This document shows positions 1 to 12,900 of a stretch of DNA of 43,089 nt, one piece after another. The DNA is taken from assembly GCA_009746045.1 (NCBI GenBank), contig RPFO01000982.1, positions 37,501 through 80,589 on the forward strand, read 5' to 3'. The notes under the pieces are model-generated. The model was given only the letters and a program-made list of their open reading frames with translations. It was not told the DNA's origin and did not search any database. Position 1 is the first letter of the stretch, and each line of letters starts with the position of its first letter. The position numbers were made by a program, and so were the translations under genes. Source of the DNA: Mesostigma viride (lineage: Eukaryota > Streptophyta > Mesostigmatophyceae > Mesostigmatales > Mesostigmataceae).

Positions 1-3000
1 CCGGCTGCTCGTGGCGGAGCCCGAGGGGGTGGCGGGGATGCCAGTAACGATTGGCGTGGAGGCAGAGTCGGCGGGGGTGGCAGGCGTGGGGGTGCCCCTT
101 GGGGAAGCAAGCGCAGGGGCCATGAACCGGTCCCCTGTTGCCGTTTGGGCACCATGGCGGCCACCAGGAGTTGCCTCGGCGGGGGGCGGTGAGAGGGGGG
201 GCAGGGCCATCTCATGTAGGGGGGAGGGAGGAGCAGCGGAGGCAGCCACGGGTGTGGGTGGCGGCCGCGTGGCGCTGTCCTCGTCCTCCTCGCCGCGCTG
301 GGGGGGAGGGGGCAGACAACGCCACGCAACAGTGGGGTAGCACACCGACACCAACAAAGTAGAACATGCGCGCAAACACGATTGGCCACACGCGTAAATA
401 CGGTTGGACATGTGCGCAAATATGGCGTTGGCAGGACGGCGATTGTCAGCACACTCAGCACCGTCTGGTGTCATCAAGCTGGGCGATGCGAAGCAACGCC
501 AGGGCCATGCAGGACAATAAAATTGGAGCTTCTCGGCAGCTCCGCAGGTAATAGCCTCTACCCACATGAGTGGACACGAGCATGAATAGCAAATGCAGGC
601 TAAAAATAGCGATGTCGATGGTTCCAGCAGACAAATACATGTTCCAAGAACGAATTGCACTGCTGCAGCAATGGCAATGGGCAAGTGGAGGACCAGGGAG
701 GATGATCAAACACGCCACATGTGTGGGTGAGCGAGTGAGCATGGAACCGAGTGTGGTTAAGCACATGGACCGAGCGTGAGTGAGCACAGCGCGGGGTCGC
801 ATGCACCGCTAACACACAGGGATGACATGCTACCGACCCGCATGGTGCAGCCGGGCCCAGCTTGGCTTAACCTAGCTCATCCTCCTCATTTTAGCTTGTG
901 CATAGCTCGTCCATGCCAAGTCCTAGCTTGCCCTGGCTCGTCCTGGTTCCTCCTACCTCGCCCCAGTGTATCATAGCTTGCCTTTCACTGTCTTAACTTG
1001 TCCATGACGAGTCCTAGCTCCTCCTAGTTTGTCCCTGGCGCCCCCCTGCTCGTCTTACCCGCAGCAGCTGCCGCTTGGAACGTCGCACGCCCACCGCTGC
1101 CTCGCCCGCCGCCGGCTTGCTATTGGCGCCGTCACCGGCCTTGCCCGGCCCCGTGGCATCTGCTGTCATCCGCGAGGAGGCCGCCGGCGAGGGCAAGGGC
1201 GAGGGCAGGGACGTCTGCGCCAACGCTTGCGGCGTGCCGGCTACAGGGGACTGCACCAACGCAAGGGGTGACATGAGCTTGCTGGGAGTGGTCCCGCTGC
1301 CGTGGCTACCAGCTGCTGTAACCGGCGCCACACGAGATGCCGGCATGCCCACATCCGGCATGTCCTCATCATCGGCTGCAACACGGCTGGCACTCCTGCT
1401 GGCATCCGCGCCACCTGCCACCTCCATGGCGGGCACATGTGTCCCGTCACTGGCTGCTGTGCTTGGGCCTCCCTGCCCATTAGACACTGTCCCCACCCGA
1501 TCCAGATGCACCGCCGCACCAGATGCTGCTGGACGGATGTCATCCCCTGGCCCTGGCATTATTGGCACCGAGGGACCTGCGTTAATGGCCGTGGCAGCAC
1601 CGTTGGGGCGCGCTAGGGGTGCCCCCACCACAGAGGGCATGGTGGGCGCCCCGTGAGGCGGATCCCTGGCCCCGGTCTTGCCACCCATTGAGGCCTCCTT
1701 TGCCGCCTCTGCCGCGAATAGCGCGATCATCCAGTTGCGCAGCTTGGCGTTGACGGAGGCCAGGCTCGTGCGGCGGCAGCGGCCCTGCATCCACTGGGAC
1801 AGTGCGCTTTGGGGGACGTCGGCCAGCTGCGCCACACACGTCTGGGTGAGGCCTGCCACTTCGATCGTCTGGGGGGGGGGGGGGGGGGGGGGAAAGAGGA
1901 GGGGCAAGGGTGGTTGGGGGAGGCTTGAAAGACATGTGAGATAGTGGCCAGTAGGGGGGATTGGAAACCGTGAGGTGGAGGAGATGCTCGCATGGAGGGA
2001 ACTGAGTAGAGGGGAACCGTAAGGTGGAGGAGAAAGCCCCATGGAGGCCTATCTGCTTGCCAGCCCCAATGGAGGCAAGAGACCAGCCCTTCATAAACGT
2101 ATAGGAAGGAGCAGGCCAAGCGCATGCAGTGTGTGGGGCAGCCACAGCAGATGGAACAATGGTGGGCATTCGGGATGCGCAGAGTGCACAAAACCCGGCC
2201 GCCCAAGAAGGGGTGTGGATGGATACGGCGGGGACCACCCACAGCCCTTCCTTCGGCTGCTCCCACACCCCTTCCTCCCCTGTACCCTTGCGCCCAAACA
2301 CCCCTTCCTCCCCTGCACCCTTGCGGCCAAACCCCTCTTCCTCCCCTTGCACCCTTGCGCCCAAATGCCTCTTCCTCCCCTGCACCCTTGCGCCCAAACA
2401 CCCCTTCCTCCCCTTGCACCCTTGCACCCAAATGCCTCTTCCTCCCCTGCACCCTTGCGCCCAAACGCCTCTTCCTCCCCTTGCACCCTTGCACCCAAAT
2501 GCCTCTTCCTCCCCTTGCACCCTTGCACCCAAATGCCTCTTCCTCCCCTGCACCCTTGCACCCAAATGCCTCTTCCTCCCCTGCACCCTTGCGCCCAAAC
2601 ACCCCTTCCTCCCCTTGCACCCTTGCACCCAAATGCCTCTTCCTCCCCTGCACCCTTGCGCCCAAACGCCCCTTGCTCCCCTGCACCCTTGCGCCCAAAC
2701 GCCTCTTCCTCCCCTTGCACCCTTGCACCCAAATGCCTCTTCCTCCCCTGCCCCCTTGCGCCCAAACGCCTCTTCCTCCCCTTGCACCCTTGCGCCCAAA
2801 CACCCCTTCCTCCCCTTGCACCCTTGCACCCAAATGCCTCTTCCTCCCCTGCACCCTTGCGCCCAAACGCCTCTTCCTCCCCTTGCACCCTTGCACCCAA
2901 ATGCCTCTTCCTCCCCTGCACCCTTGCGCCCAAACACCCCTTCCTCCCCTTGCACCCTTGCACCCAAATGCCTCTTCCTCCCCTGCACCCTTGCGCCCAA

Positions 3001-6000
3001 ACACCCCTTCCTCCCCTTGCACCCTTGCACCCAAATGCCTCTTCCTCCCCTGCACCCTTGCGCCCAAACGCCTCTTCCTCCCCTTGCACCCTTGCACCCA
3101 AATGCCTCTTCCTCCCCTGCACCCTTGCGCCCAAACACCCCTTCCTCCCCTTGCACCCTTGCACCCAAATGCCTCTGCCTCCCCTGCACCCTTGCGCCCA
3201 AACACCCCTTCCTCCCCTGCACCCTTGCACCCAAACGCCCTGCCTCCTGCAAACTTGCATCCCGTACCTGCTTGACAAGCAGCACCAACTTGGTCGCCTC
3301 CGCCACGCTGACACTTGTCACCACCTCCAGGCGCCGCTGGCCCACGCTCAAGCTGCCGTCCGCCCCTGTCGCGTCCGCGTCAAAGCACAGCCCGACAAAG
3401 CCATCCCCACCGCTGTAGCCATGCATGCTGGCGGGGAGGATAGGCCGACTTGGCACAGGCATGGGTGCAGCCACACGGGCAGCTGCTGGTGAAAGGGCAG
3501 CGGTGGAGGGCGCGGCGGGACCCGATGGCGTCGTGGCGGGTATAGCAGAAGCCAGCAGCCAGGACGAGCACTTCTGCTTGGGTAGTCCCAGCGTGTGGCT
3601 GCTGACAACTGCAGCAGCGCCCGATGCCTCGAGTGCCCCGCTCCCACCCTCCTGCTTGGGCGCGTCCTTTGCCTTTGCCCTCAGCGCGCTGTGCTTAGCG
3701 CAGTAGGCCCGCAGATCCACCTGTGGGCGCGCAGGGCAGGAACGAATATATTTGCAAAGGAAGCATAAATACGACGTGAGGCAAAGCATGAAGGCATGGC
3801 ATGGCACGCAAGGGGGGAGCACGGTGGGGCATGGCAGTAAGCGGATGGGAACACCACACCTAGGATCGCACAGTAACGCGTGGATGGCTCACTACACATG
3901 CATGGGCAGCATGGGGCCGCATGCCCCAACATGCAGGCCCTGGAGCCCCATGCATCCGCTTCAAACCCTCCCCAGACTTTCTCCATTACCCCCCCCCACA
4001 CACCCTCCCCACCCACCACACCAGCTCCCCCCGGCCCCCCACCCCTCACGCACATAAGCCCATGCAAGCACCGCTATAACCCAAAGCCAAACACCCATCT
4101 ACCAAGCATAAGTTCAGGTTGGTGGTAATGCGCTATATGACCACGCAGACAAGGCACACGAGTACTCGCGCTTGTTTACAAAGTAACTAGCATAAACTAG
4201 TATTAGACCAGATAAGACATGCAAATACTCATACTTGTTAACAAACGAGCCTTAGACCACAAGCCATCCCACCCGCCGAGGGCTCCAAGACTATGAAACT
4301 CATCCCCCCACCCCCCACCACTCCCCCAAGGAGTCACCCTTGCGAGGCCTCGCTCACCTCTCCGCTGTTGAGCTTGCTGGACACTTCCATGCGCAACCCG
4401 GCGCCACGCGCGCACAGCGGGTGGAACGCCACATAGCAGTTGCCTGCGGGGAACGGGAGCAAGAATCCAGAAGGGAATGTCATGGCCAGCCAGCCAATGT
4501 AATGGATGCGCATATACAATACATATATGAAGGCATGGCCAGCTAGCAAATATAGCGGATGCGCAGCTGACCGCGCCTGGCTGCGCCCCTCTGCATGTTT
4601 AGTAACGATATATCAAGTCACACAAGGCACGGCAAGGCGGAAAGGGACAGTGCCTACGGCTGCCAACATCACACACCGCATGCTTGAAGGCTCCCCACTT
4701 CCACGCACAACATCCAACACGACTGCAATCTGGGATGAAGATGAAAAATGAGAGGACACAAAGAATTATAGATAAAGGAGAGACTAGGACACATGGCAAT
4801 ATCGCATGCTTCTGTGAAGACGCAATGGAGATAGAGGGAGGGTCCAGGACAGAGAAATGCTGGGAGATGGGGTGAGCGGAGTATGGAGAAACAAGGGAAG
4901 ACAAATGAAAAGAACGAAAAGAAAAAGGAAACCTGGCGGGTGAATGGCCAAGGAGAAGGGGCGTGGGTATTACAGGCGGGGTTAAGGGACCCATCGGAAG
5001 CAGTAGTGCAAACATGCATGCATTTCTTCATGCCGACGGGCAACACCCGCGAGATCCTCCACCCACGCAACCCCATGTGGGTCCATGTGCATGGGCGCCG
5101 TCCCGTACCGATCTCACGCCCTCCCTATTCATTCCGACGTGTCCACGGGGGACCACCTCGTACACATGCCAAGAAGGGGTCTATATACATGCCAAGAAGG
5201 GATCGATATACATGCCAACAAGGGGTCGATACACATGCCAACAAGTGATCGATATACATGCCGACAAGGGGTCGATACACATGCCAACAAGGGGTCGATA
5301 TACATGCCAAGAAGGGATCGATATACATGCCAAGAAGGGGCCCGTGTTCCTCTCCACGCCCTCATCTCCACTAACTTTATAATAATCCGTAATCATGCTG
5401 GTAACACGCCTCCATGATAACCACGCTGGCCGTATTGCTTCGTGGCGCAGCAACGAGTGGTCGTGCTTGCGCGGTTGATCAAAACTGTAGACTTACCCAA
5501 CAACACCATTCTTGAACCTCCCCAAACCTTACTAAAACCTTCTCCAAAGCGGGGGGACAGGCCGGCACGCCACCCACCGTGGGAGCACTGTATGGCAGCG
5601 CCCTGTGCGCGCTGGCACACGCAACAGACCAGCGACCATCGCGCGGGGTCCACGCCGTCAATGTTCACGATGGGCTCCATGGCCTCCGTGTCGGCGATGT
5701 AGGTCTCAGGGACCCAGTTGGAGCAGAACACGTGCGCCCACTTGGCGCCGCCTGGGTCCCCGGGCTGCGGCCGCTGATCCGTCCGCTTGAACGCTCCCAG
5801 CTTGTTGGGGCACAGCGCGCAGGGCACGAGCGTGGTTGACACGCGGCAGGGCGAGCACATCCAGGAGCCCTCCGGGACGTCCGGCACGCCGTAGCAGAGC
5901 TGGTGGACGGGGATGTTGCACGAGTCGCAGTAGAGGATGAGATTGCCTGGGTATGAGTCGCCCTCGTGGCACACATGGCACGCGTCGTCGTCCTCGTCGA

Positions 6001-7375
6001 GCCCGAAGGGATGGCCGCCTGATGGCCCCACCAGGGACAAGGGGTTGGGGGGCGGCACCACCGACACGCTCACGGCCTTGCGCAGCTGCGGCTTGGCGAG
6101 CGCCGGGTCTTTCTTGCTCGGCCGGCCCTGCTTGGCCTTGACAACGGGCACGGCTGCTGGTGCCGCTGCTGACGTCACCGCAGCCTCCTCCGCCTTGACG
6201 CCACCCACGCCAGTACCACCACCACCACCACCACCACCACCACCACCACCACCACTGATGCCATCACCCGGTGCAACCGTGGGGCCACCAAGACCCATGC
6301 CGGTCGGGGCATCCACCGTGGCTTCCTGCTTAACCCCGCCCCGGCCAGCGTCTGCTGGTTCTCTGCGCGTAGCTCCCGGGGTAGCCGCCCCCTGGCTCCC
6401 CCACCCTTGTGCCTTGGTCTCACTGCCCCCCTGGATTTCATTCTCCCCCTTGGCCCCGTTGCCCCCCTGGAGAGCCCCCCTGGCCCCCAGGGTGGTCTCG
6501 AGGTCCTCCCCCTCAGGCCTGTCGGCCACGTCCGCAAACGCCATGGGCAGCGCGAGCGCGTCCGGTGGTGGCGGCAGCACCTTCTTGTCCTGTCGGGGGC
6601 TGGACGCGATGAGGCGCCGTGCCGCGCGCGCACGCATCATTTCTTCTTGCATCCGCGCCTCACGCTCGCCTTGCAGCCGGTCCTCCTCGGACCAGACGGA
6701 GCGGTAGTGCGCCCCCAGTGGGGGGACGCGGAGGGAGGGGTCGTCGGGGATAGTGCTGCCACCTGGGCCGGCCTCCGTCTGTGGCAGCAACAGCGCCAGG
6801 TCCTCGGCCGTGATGGTCCGGAAGTAGTCCTCCATCCTCTGCCAGAACCGCAGCTTGTCCCTGTCCGCCGTTACGTCCCACCCCGCGGACGAGTCCCAGG
6901 GGAAGCGGCCGCCAGGCTGGAGGCCGATCACACCTGAGGTCAGTGCGCCCGGTGGTTGGGGCGCGCCCTCGCTCTTGGCACCCACCATGCTGGCCCCTTT
7001 GCCATGCGTCTTGCTGGAGGCCTTGCCCGTAGGGCCGGCACCCTTGCCTTTCTTCGAAGTGCTCTTCCGTTTCCGGTCCGTGCTCGGGCAGGGTGTCGGG
7101 GGTAAGGTGGGGACATTCTTAGCCACAGGGGCCGCGGATGCTTCCGGGATGACTGGTGGCCCTGTGGACACCTCAGCAGCATGGGTCCCAGGAGCAACCT
7201 GCACTGCAGTTGCTGGGGAGGGCGGGACCGAGACTGCCTGGCCTGCCTGCGACGGGCCCAAGCTGGCACGGCCGTATACCGTGGATGCTATCGAGCTCAA
7301 GCGAGCGATGGCCTGGCGCGCGCTTTCCAGCAATTTGGAGTCGTCCATGGCGTTATCCGAGTAAGCAAATTGCAT
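1..7375 (-). CDS. PHD / extended-PHD finger chromatin protein, 5 exons visible, 3' end outside window
   Basis: Exons on the minus strand are 7375-5578, 4443-4358, 3720-3268, 1868-1059 and 297-1 (continuing off the left edge). All junctions are GT..AG and in phase, giving about 1148 visible residues. Residues ~465-510 form a C4HC3 PHD finger (CHVC...CDSC...H..C...C..C). It is followed by an extended PHD (C..C, WAHVFC, CCVC, IQCSHG, AFHPLCARGAGLRM, LRAYCAKH) that is only complete when exons 1, 2 and 3 are joined. This order occurs in JADE/BRPF-type proteins and in plant PHD proteins that read histone H3 tails, so a nuclear chromatin role is inferred. A motif LGAHYRSVWSEED precedes the fingers. 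Exon 4 starts with a short helix-turn-helix-like stretch (VAQLADVPQSALSQWMQG), and the rest is A/P/S-rich and probably disordered. Exon 1 has a run of 13 glycines. The start is the first ATG of the open frame; a second ATG at 7348 is possible. Confidence 0.82.
2259..3238. repeat. 33/34-bp minisatellite in the fourth intron of the PHD gene
   Basis: About 29 tandem copies of a pyrimidine-rich unit built on CTTCCTCCCC-TGCACCCTTG-CRCCCAAA. The unit alternates between 33 and 34 bp (one or two T before GCACCC). It lies wholly inside the intron between exon ends 3268 and 1868. Because unit length varies by one base, long open frames appear on both strands; none is used. Confidence 0.93.
5163..5341. 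repeat. 23-bp minisatellite in the first intron of the PHD gene
   Basis: Nearly eight tandem copies of a 23-bp unit (ACATGCCAASAAGGGRTCGA plus TAY), inside intron 5577-4444. The variants alternate between ATCGATAT and GTCGATAC forms. Confidence 0.92.
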
Positions 7376-9335
7376 TCTCTGTAACGGTATACAGACGATA
7401 CGTATACTTTAATCCGCTTATTCCGTCTACAATCACGAAAAACAACTCAATCTTGAGCATGGCCATGCCCTCCACGCGTGCTGCAGGTGCGTCCCCATCC
7501 ACGCCGTAAAGCGGGAATGGGGACGCTTCTCGCCACGCCCATACGCTTGTAGAATTCAACCACCTTCAGCCTCCATGTACGGGTATCCAGCCTTCTGCAA
7601 CTCAAGAAATCTACACAAAGGCTAGGCTATGTTCTAAATTGCTGCCTTCAGAAAGGCTTACTGTCCGTCATACTACAACAGCGGGAATTTTACCAGAGCA
7701 AGAGCTCTCACATGTCCAAATCCCCCCAAATTCAAGCATTCCATGCCGTGTAGCGCTTGGTCTAGCTCGACAATTTCATTTTCATATACCCGTCATAGCT
7801 ACCATAAACTCGTTGAGGCTCGATTATACACGAGCTTGGCGGGCCCCGTGGTGCATTCATTAAAAATTCTGACGCCCTTGAGCCGTGGCGGGCGCAACTC
7901 CGTGGCGACCGTCCCTGATGCTGGACGGGCAGCAGGGCACGGCGCTGCACGGAGCGGACGACGATTGCCGCTCGTAGCAGCGCATCGCGTGCCGGCAAGG
8001 CGGCAAGCCGGCAACGGGGGGTTTCGTAAGCTAACGGTTCGTGATTCGTAAAGTTAACTTCAGCAACCGGCGCGGCGCTAAATTCCATGCGAGGCTCTGA
8101 TGAGTCTGACCGCTCTGTAGACTTTTCAAGAGCAATTAATCGCAAGTCGCTGGTCGCAGCCTCGCAGGCTGTGCGCTAATAATGAATCACCAGCGTGAAG
8201 CGCCCCGGCCGGCCGGCCCAGTCTAAATCTTTTGACAAACGACCGGTCCTTTCACAGCGGTAAGGAATTACCTTACAGCCATGCCGTACCAGAGCGTCCC
8301 TCCCGCATCCGGCCGCCGGCCGGCGAGGCAAGCGGGGCCGGGGCTGGCCTCCCGGGAACAAAAAACTGAACGATGCCGTACTGTACTGTACGAACCGAAC
8401 GCTTTGAATCCCAAGGGTGGAAACGCCGGGACGTTGAGGAGGTCTTTCCTTTTAAACTTGTCCACGGCGTGGGACAAGTGCACAGCCAAATTCCCTGCGA
8501 TCACTGTGATTCCTTTTTGCCTGGTACCACTCGCAGATTTGACCGTCAGATATTCGGCCCGCCATTCTGAACTGTCGGATCTTGGGTTCGAAATAAAAGT
8601 ATGACACTTTTGAAATGTTGGTGGTATTGGGGAAACTATGGAAAAGGTGGCGCCCTGGCGCGGTCGTATGCGTGGCCGTAGATCAATCATCGGACGGTTA
8701 AACTGGATGAGCGGAAACCCAGAACGAGAGGTCTGTCGTCAGGATCAATTAAATCAGCGGCGAAAATCGTTGGTGGAAGGGCGGGGGCGGCGGGGCGGGA
8801 GGTGGCCCCCAAGAAGCCGCGGCAGACTACGGGCGCGCTGAACCGTTGTGGAGGGGTGGCCAAGAAACCGCGGCAGTTACAAAAGGCGCCATGACGGCGC
8901 GCACTGGACTTGTCAGCCTGGACCTGGTCAACAAGAATGTTCTGCCGGCAGCCTGCTTCTTTTCCGGGCCTGGACACTTTCTAGATCGGAATCTGTATTG
9001 TCTGGCCCACTCTGGTTCCGGGAGACAATCTCTACTAAAATGGCAGCCTGAACAAGGCCTGAAGATTCAATCATGGCTCCGGACTGCTCCGGAACTTGGA
9101 TTCTCCCTTTTTTATTTCCGCGAGGCGGTTACTGTTCAACTGAACTTTTCACGCGGACAAACAACAGGTAGGTACTGCAATCTGGTTCAAAAGCAACTTC
9201 CCCGCCTCCCTGGAAACTGAACCCCCGACGCAGTCGGGGCACGTGTAGGGTGTAGATTCCGTAACGTCTTTATTTCATGTCCATCTACGGACACGATGGT
9301 CCGAGAAATGAAAAATTCATTGCTTTGGACCAATT
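7376..9335. other. Intergenic region between the PHD gene and the EF-hand gene (left part)
   Basis: It should hold the PHD gene's promoter, since that gene starts at 7375 and runs left. I see no convincing exon on either strand. Open frames of 60-140 codons, such as 8690-8268 minus, have no recognisable domain or sensible splice partners. GC-rich stretches at 8190-8340 include nested GGCCGGCC blocks. A short palindrome (GTAAGG AATTA CCTTAC) is near 8260. Confidence 0.5.
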
Positions 9336-9425
9336 CTGACCAAATCTCGGGACAAATCTACCAGTTCGTACTTGTCCCACTGCAGTGGTACAAGTTCCGC
9401 ACTTGTCCCACTTGTGGACAAGCTG

Positions 9426-9572
9426 CTTGTCTCACTGGACACTCGTGGGACGCAGCGCTCTAGTGGCCACTCGGGACGACTTGTAGTCACTCGGGCCATG
9501 CGGCCCTCGTGACTACAAGTCGGCCCTCGTGACCACTATAGCGCTGGTCCCACTCGGGTCCAGTGAGACAAG
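9426..9572. repeat. 147-bp imperfect palindrome (fold-back element)
   Basis: The left arm 9426-9497 and right arm 9502-9572 are reverse complements over about 71 bp, with roughly 85% identity and a 4-base loop (ATGC). The outer arms begin CTTGTCTCACTGGAC and the inner arms end GACTTGTAGTCAC. Just to the left, 9366-9425 carries smaller hairpins with the same CTTGTCCCAC theme. It lies about 355 bp upstream of the EF-hand gene start. It may be a fold-back MITE or a self-complementary transcript; no flanking target duplication is obvious. Confidence 0.85.
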
Positions 9573-9927
9573 CTACACTTGCCAAATTTGTTCCCGTTGA
9601 TGAATCGAGTGCTTCCTTGGTGCATATTTTTGCAAGAAATCGGCATGGCATGGCGGGGTCGAAGCCAAGCCCGCTGACGAGGGATGAGAAATAAACTGGG
9701 GAAATCAAGGTCATATGAAAAGTCAGGTAGTCCTTGATGAAATTTACCATATGTTTGTAACTGATGAGCTGTTTGATAGTTTACAGCGGAAAACGGCTGC
9801 CGAAGTATGTCAAAACAGCGTAGCTGCGAATGATGGGGAATTTAATTAAAACGCGCAAGACTAACTAGCATATGCCAAACGAACTCTACTTGACGGACCG
9901 GTAGCTTGATAATCTGAGGAGTCATTT

Positions 9928-12900
9928 ATGGCTGCCGCTACAAATAACCAAGCGAATCCTGCAGCGGAGGGGACGAGGCCCCCTATGCTCGGGTGTGCGC
10001 CTCTACAAGCTAATGCGCAAACCGCTTTGGATGAGGCACGAGGGAAAGCTACGCGAAGGCTACGCGCCACGCTTGAATCACTTGCCAGGGAACGCGATCG
10101 TGAGTACCCAGTGGTTTGACTATGAATGCCTGTTTGATTTTTTTTGTGGCAGATTGCCGACAAGTTTTTTCGTATAATTGTGGGGTTCTGGTGTACCTGT
10201 GGTCTTTCTGTTGTTGTTCATTTCGGCAAAAATGTTCTATGTAATCTCTTGCCAATTTGGCTCTCCTCTTAAGCATTTTTCATCAGTACCCTACAGCTTT
10301 CTGGGTGTGAAGGCGGTTGTCGAATTCGTTTTCCTTTAACCGACGGCTCACCACTGTTCTCCGGTGGTGGGTTACCTTGAACCACGGTTGGACGCGGCGC
10401 AAGCTTCTCTCTTGGGCGCACTCACAGGCTTGAGGGTGACGGACATCAACTTCGCCGATGCCATCCAAGAGTGCAGTAACATCGAGGCCCAGTCGGAAGG
10501 AGCGGAGGAAAAAAGTAAGTGGACAGTGCAGTGAGTTGGCTAGTTAAGACATAAATTCTTCCTTTGTCTTCTCTTCTACCTCCGGCCCCGCTGCCTCTAC
10601 CTTTCACACAAACTGGGACATGCGATGAAGGGTTGATACAAAAACCTCGGTGTCACCAGCTCCGGTGTATTTCGTCTGCCCGTTGGTGATATTATTGATT
10701 GCCGGTCAGCTGCTACCTGTGCGCACTGTGAGGCAGACCTAAACAATATGCCTTCTTGGGCGCTTTAGTCAGTTTTCTTATCCACCTTTTTATCTACACA
10801 TGCTTCCATTGTCTAGGATACGCTTATCCAAATGCTGCGACGCAGCATGGCCCTTGCCTCACCTTGCTGCCTCAGGCAGGCTCACTTTGCGGCGGGAGGT
10901 ATGACCACCTAGTGAACCTGCAACCTGCTGTAACCGGAGGAGGTCTGAGCGTAGCCCGTCCTATGGCTGTTGCGAGCTGGATTGTCAGGTTGCACGGAGA
11001 GGCTGGAGTTATGAATCCGACAACTTCAAACGATGGGTTATCCTCACAAAGCCTAGGGCATGTCCGTGCGATCAAGGTGCAAAAGCCCAGCCGTGCGGAG
11101 CCCTGGCTCTTGGGGTGGTGTCGTGGAAAGCATGCTGGGGGTGGCATTGGACCTGGGAAGCATGTGCAGTGAGGGATGTTCCCATAACCGATCAGCGTGG
11201 CAGAGAACATGCGCCGAGGCCAAGAGACGAATGGTCTTGGGGCCCAGAGACGGTAATATGGTGGTTGCGTGACCTACGACCGTGGCTCCCTCTTTGATCA
11301 AGTCCAATTGTGATCCCTGCTTGTTTGTAGTATGACGGCAAACCCCCGGTTGTGTGCCTGATTGGGGTTCCTTGCCTGCCTGCTGTGGTTGGCCCGTGCG
11401 CGGCGTGCCTGCCGTTTGCGTGACGTTTGACATGGTTTGGTTTGTCTGTGCGAATGGCCCACCTCTGTGTGTGTGTGTGGTCGCGCGTGCACTCCCCCCC
11501 CCGTGTGTGTGACGTGTGGCAGAGGACCAAGCACAGGCGCTGACGGCGGTGGCGGAGACGATCAAGGCAATCGACCAGAAGCGCGCGCAGTGGGTGAGCG
11601 CTCATCATCTAGCCGTGCCATGCACATGCTGGAGACGGGTGCCACACAGACGCTACTGGCAAGATCCACCATCACATAGCCCTGCCGCGTTGTACGCCGC
11701 ACGGTACACAGCCATGGCCCCGCAGCGGCTGCTGTGCCAGGTGTACTTGTACGGAATTGGTCATCCGTGCAGCCACCACTTCCGCGGGTGCAAGGTGGCG
11801 TGTGTGCTGCTCCGTGCCCGCATGCCTTGAATCCGTGCCCCTCCCCCCCCCCCTTCCCCCCCCCCAATAAAGAGGATTCGTTTTGTCTACACCCAACCTC
11901 TCTCCCCACCCCCCTGTTTGCCCCCTCCTGTGCGCAGGTGGACCGCAACCTGGCGGCCATCGACATCTCGTGGGCGCTCTTCGGCAAGAGTGGCAAGCTC
12001 AAGGTGAGCGTTGGGTGGGGTTGGGAGAGAGATGGCAACGGGAGAGCCAGGTGGGAGGGGACAGGGGTGCGCATGGGGAGCATCGGTGGGGTGTCAATGT
12101 GTACGAGAGGGCAGGTGGACAACCCAGGCCTTCCAAAATGGCATCGCATTCGTTGAGCTCAGCATCCGCTAACATATCACCACCCTGCTGCTGCCTGCAC
12201 CCCTATCTGGTCAAACGGTCGTAACAACAGCTGCCTCCCGCCGACTCGCGCAACAAGGCCAAGATCGCCAAGTACAACGACCGCTGGCAGCCGAGGTGGG
12301 ACGGCGACCGGGGCGACACCTTCCTGCCCTACCAGGTGGGCGGCCGCCACGATTGAGAGCTGCCTGTCCCTTATTGTCGTTTTGCTGGTGGGGGGGGGGA
12401 TGCTTCCTGCCCCAATCACGTGGCATGCTGGACAGGAGACCTGAGTCCCAGGAATGGGCCGTACAATATATAAAACGAGGCTAGTAGGCCACGCCCATTG
12501 ATAAGGAACGTCTGGTCTCTCCCCACTAATACTGACACCACACCCTGCTTTGCCCCCTAGTTCTCACCACTCCACTGACTCCACTGACTCCACTGACTCC
12601 ACTGACTCCACTGACTCCACTGACTCCACTGACTCCACTGACTCCACTGACTCCACTGACTCCACTGACTCCACTGACTCCACTGACTCCACTGACTCCA
12701 CTGACTCCACTGACTCCACTGACTCCACTGACTCCACTGACTCCACTGACTCCACTGACTCCACTGACTCCACTGACTCCACTGACTTTGACATTCCGCG
12801 CGGTGCCACCCTCGCGTTGCTGTTGCTACCCTCACCGCTCCACCCTCGCGCAGCAACTTGTGGTGCAGTACCTGCACGGGGCCATGGAGTACCACGCCAA

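Noticed and set aside
1582-3822. Very long open frames on both strands (up to 746 codons)
   Set aside because: They are products of the 33/34-bp minisatellite in an intron. Only 3720-3268 and 1868-1059 are exons, with proper splice sites and domain continuity.
5393-5577. Continuation of PHD exon 1 past CSHG
   Set aside because: The zinc-binding pattern continues only in exon 2; the donor is at 5578/5577.
8268-8690. 140-codon minus-strand frame
   Set aside because: No domain and no splice partners; composition like the surrounding non-coding DNA.
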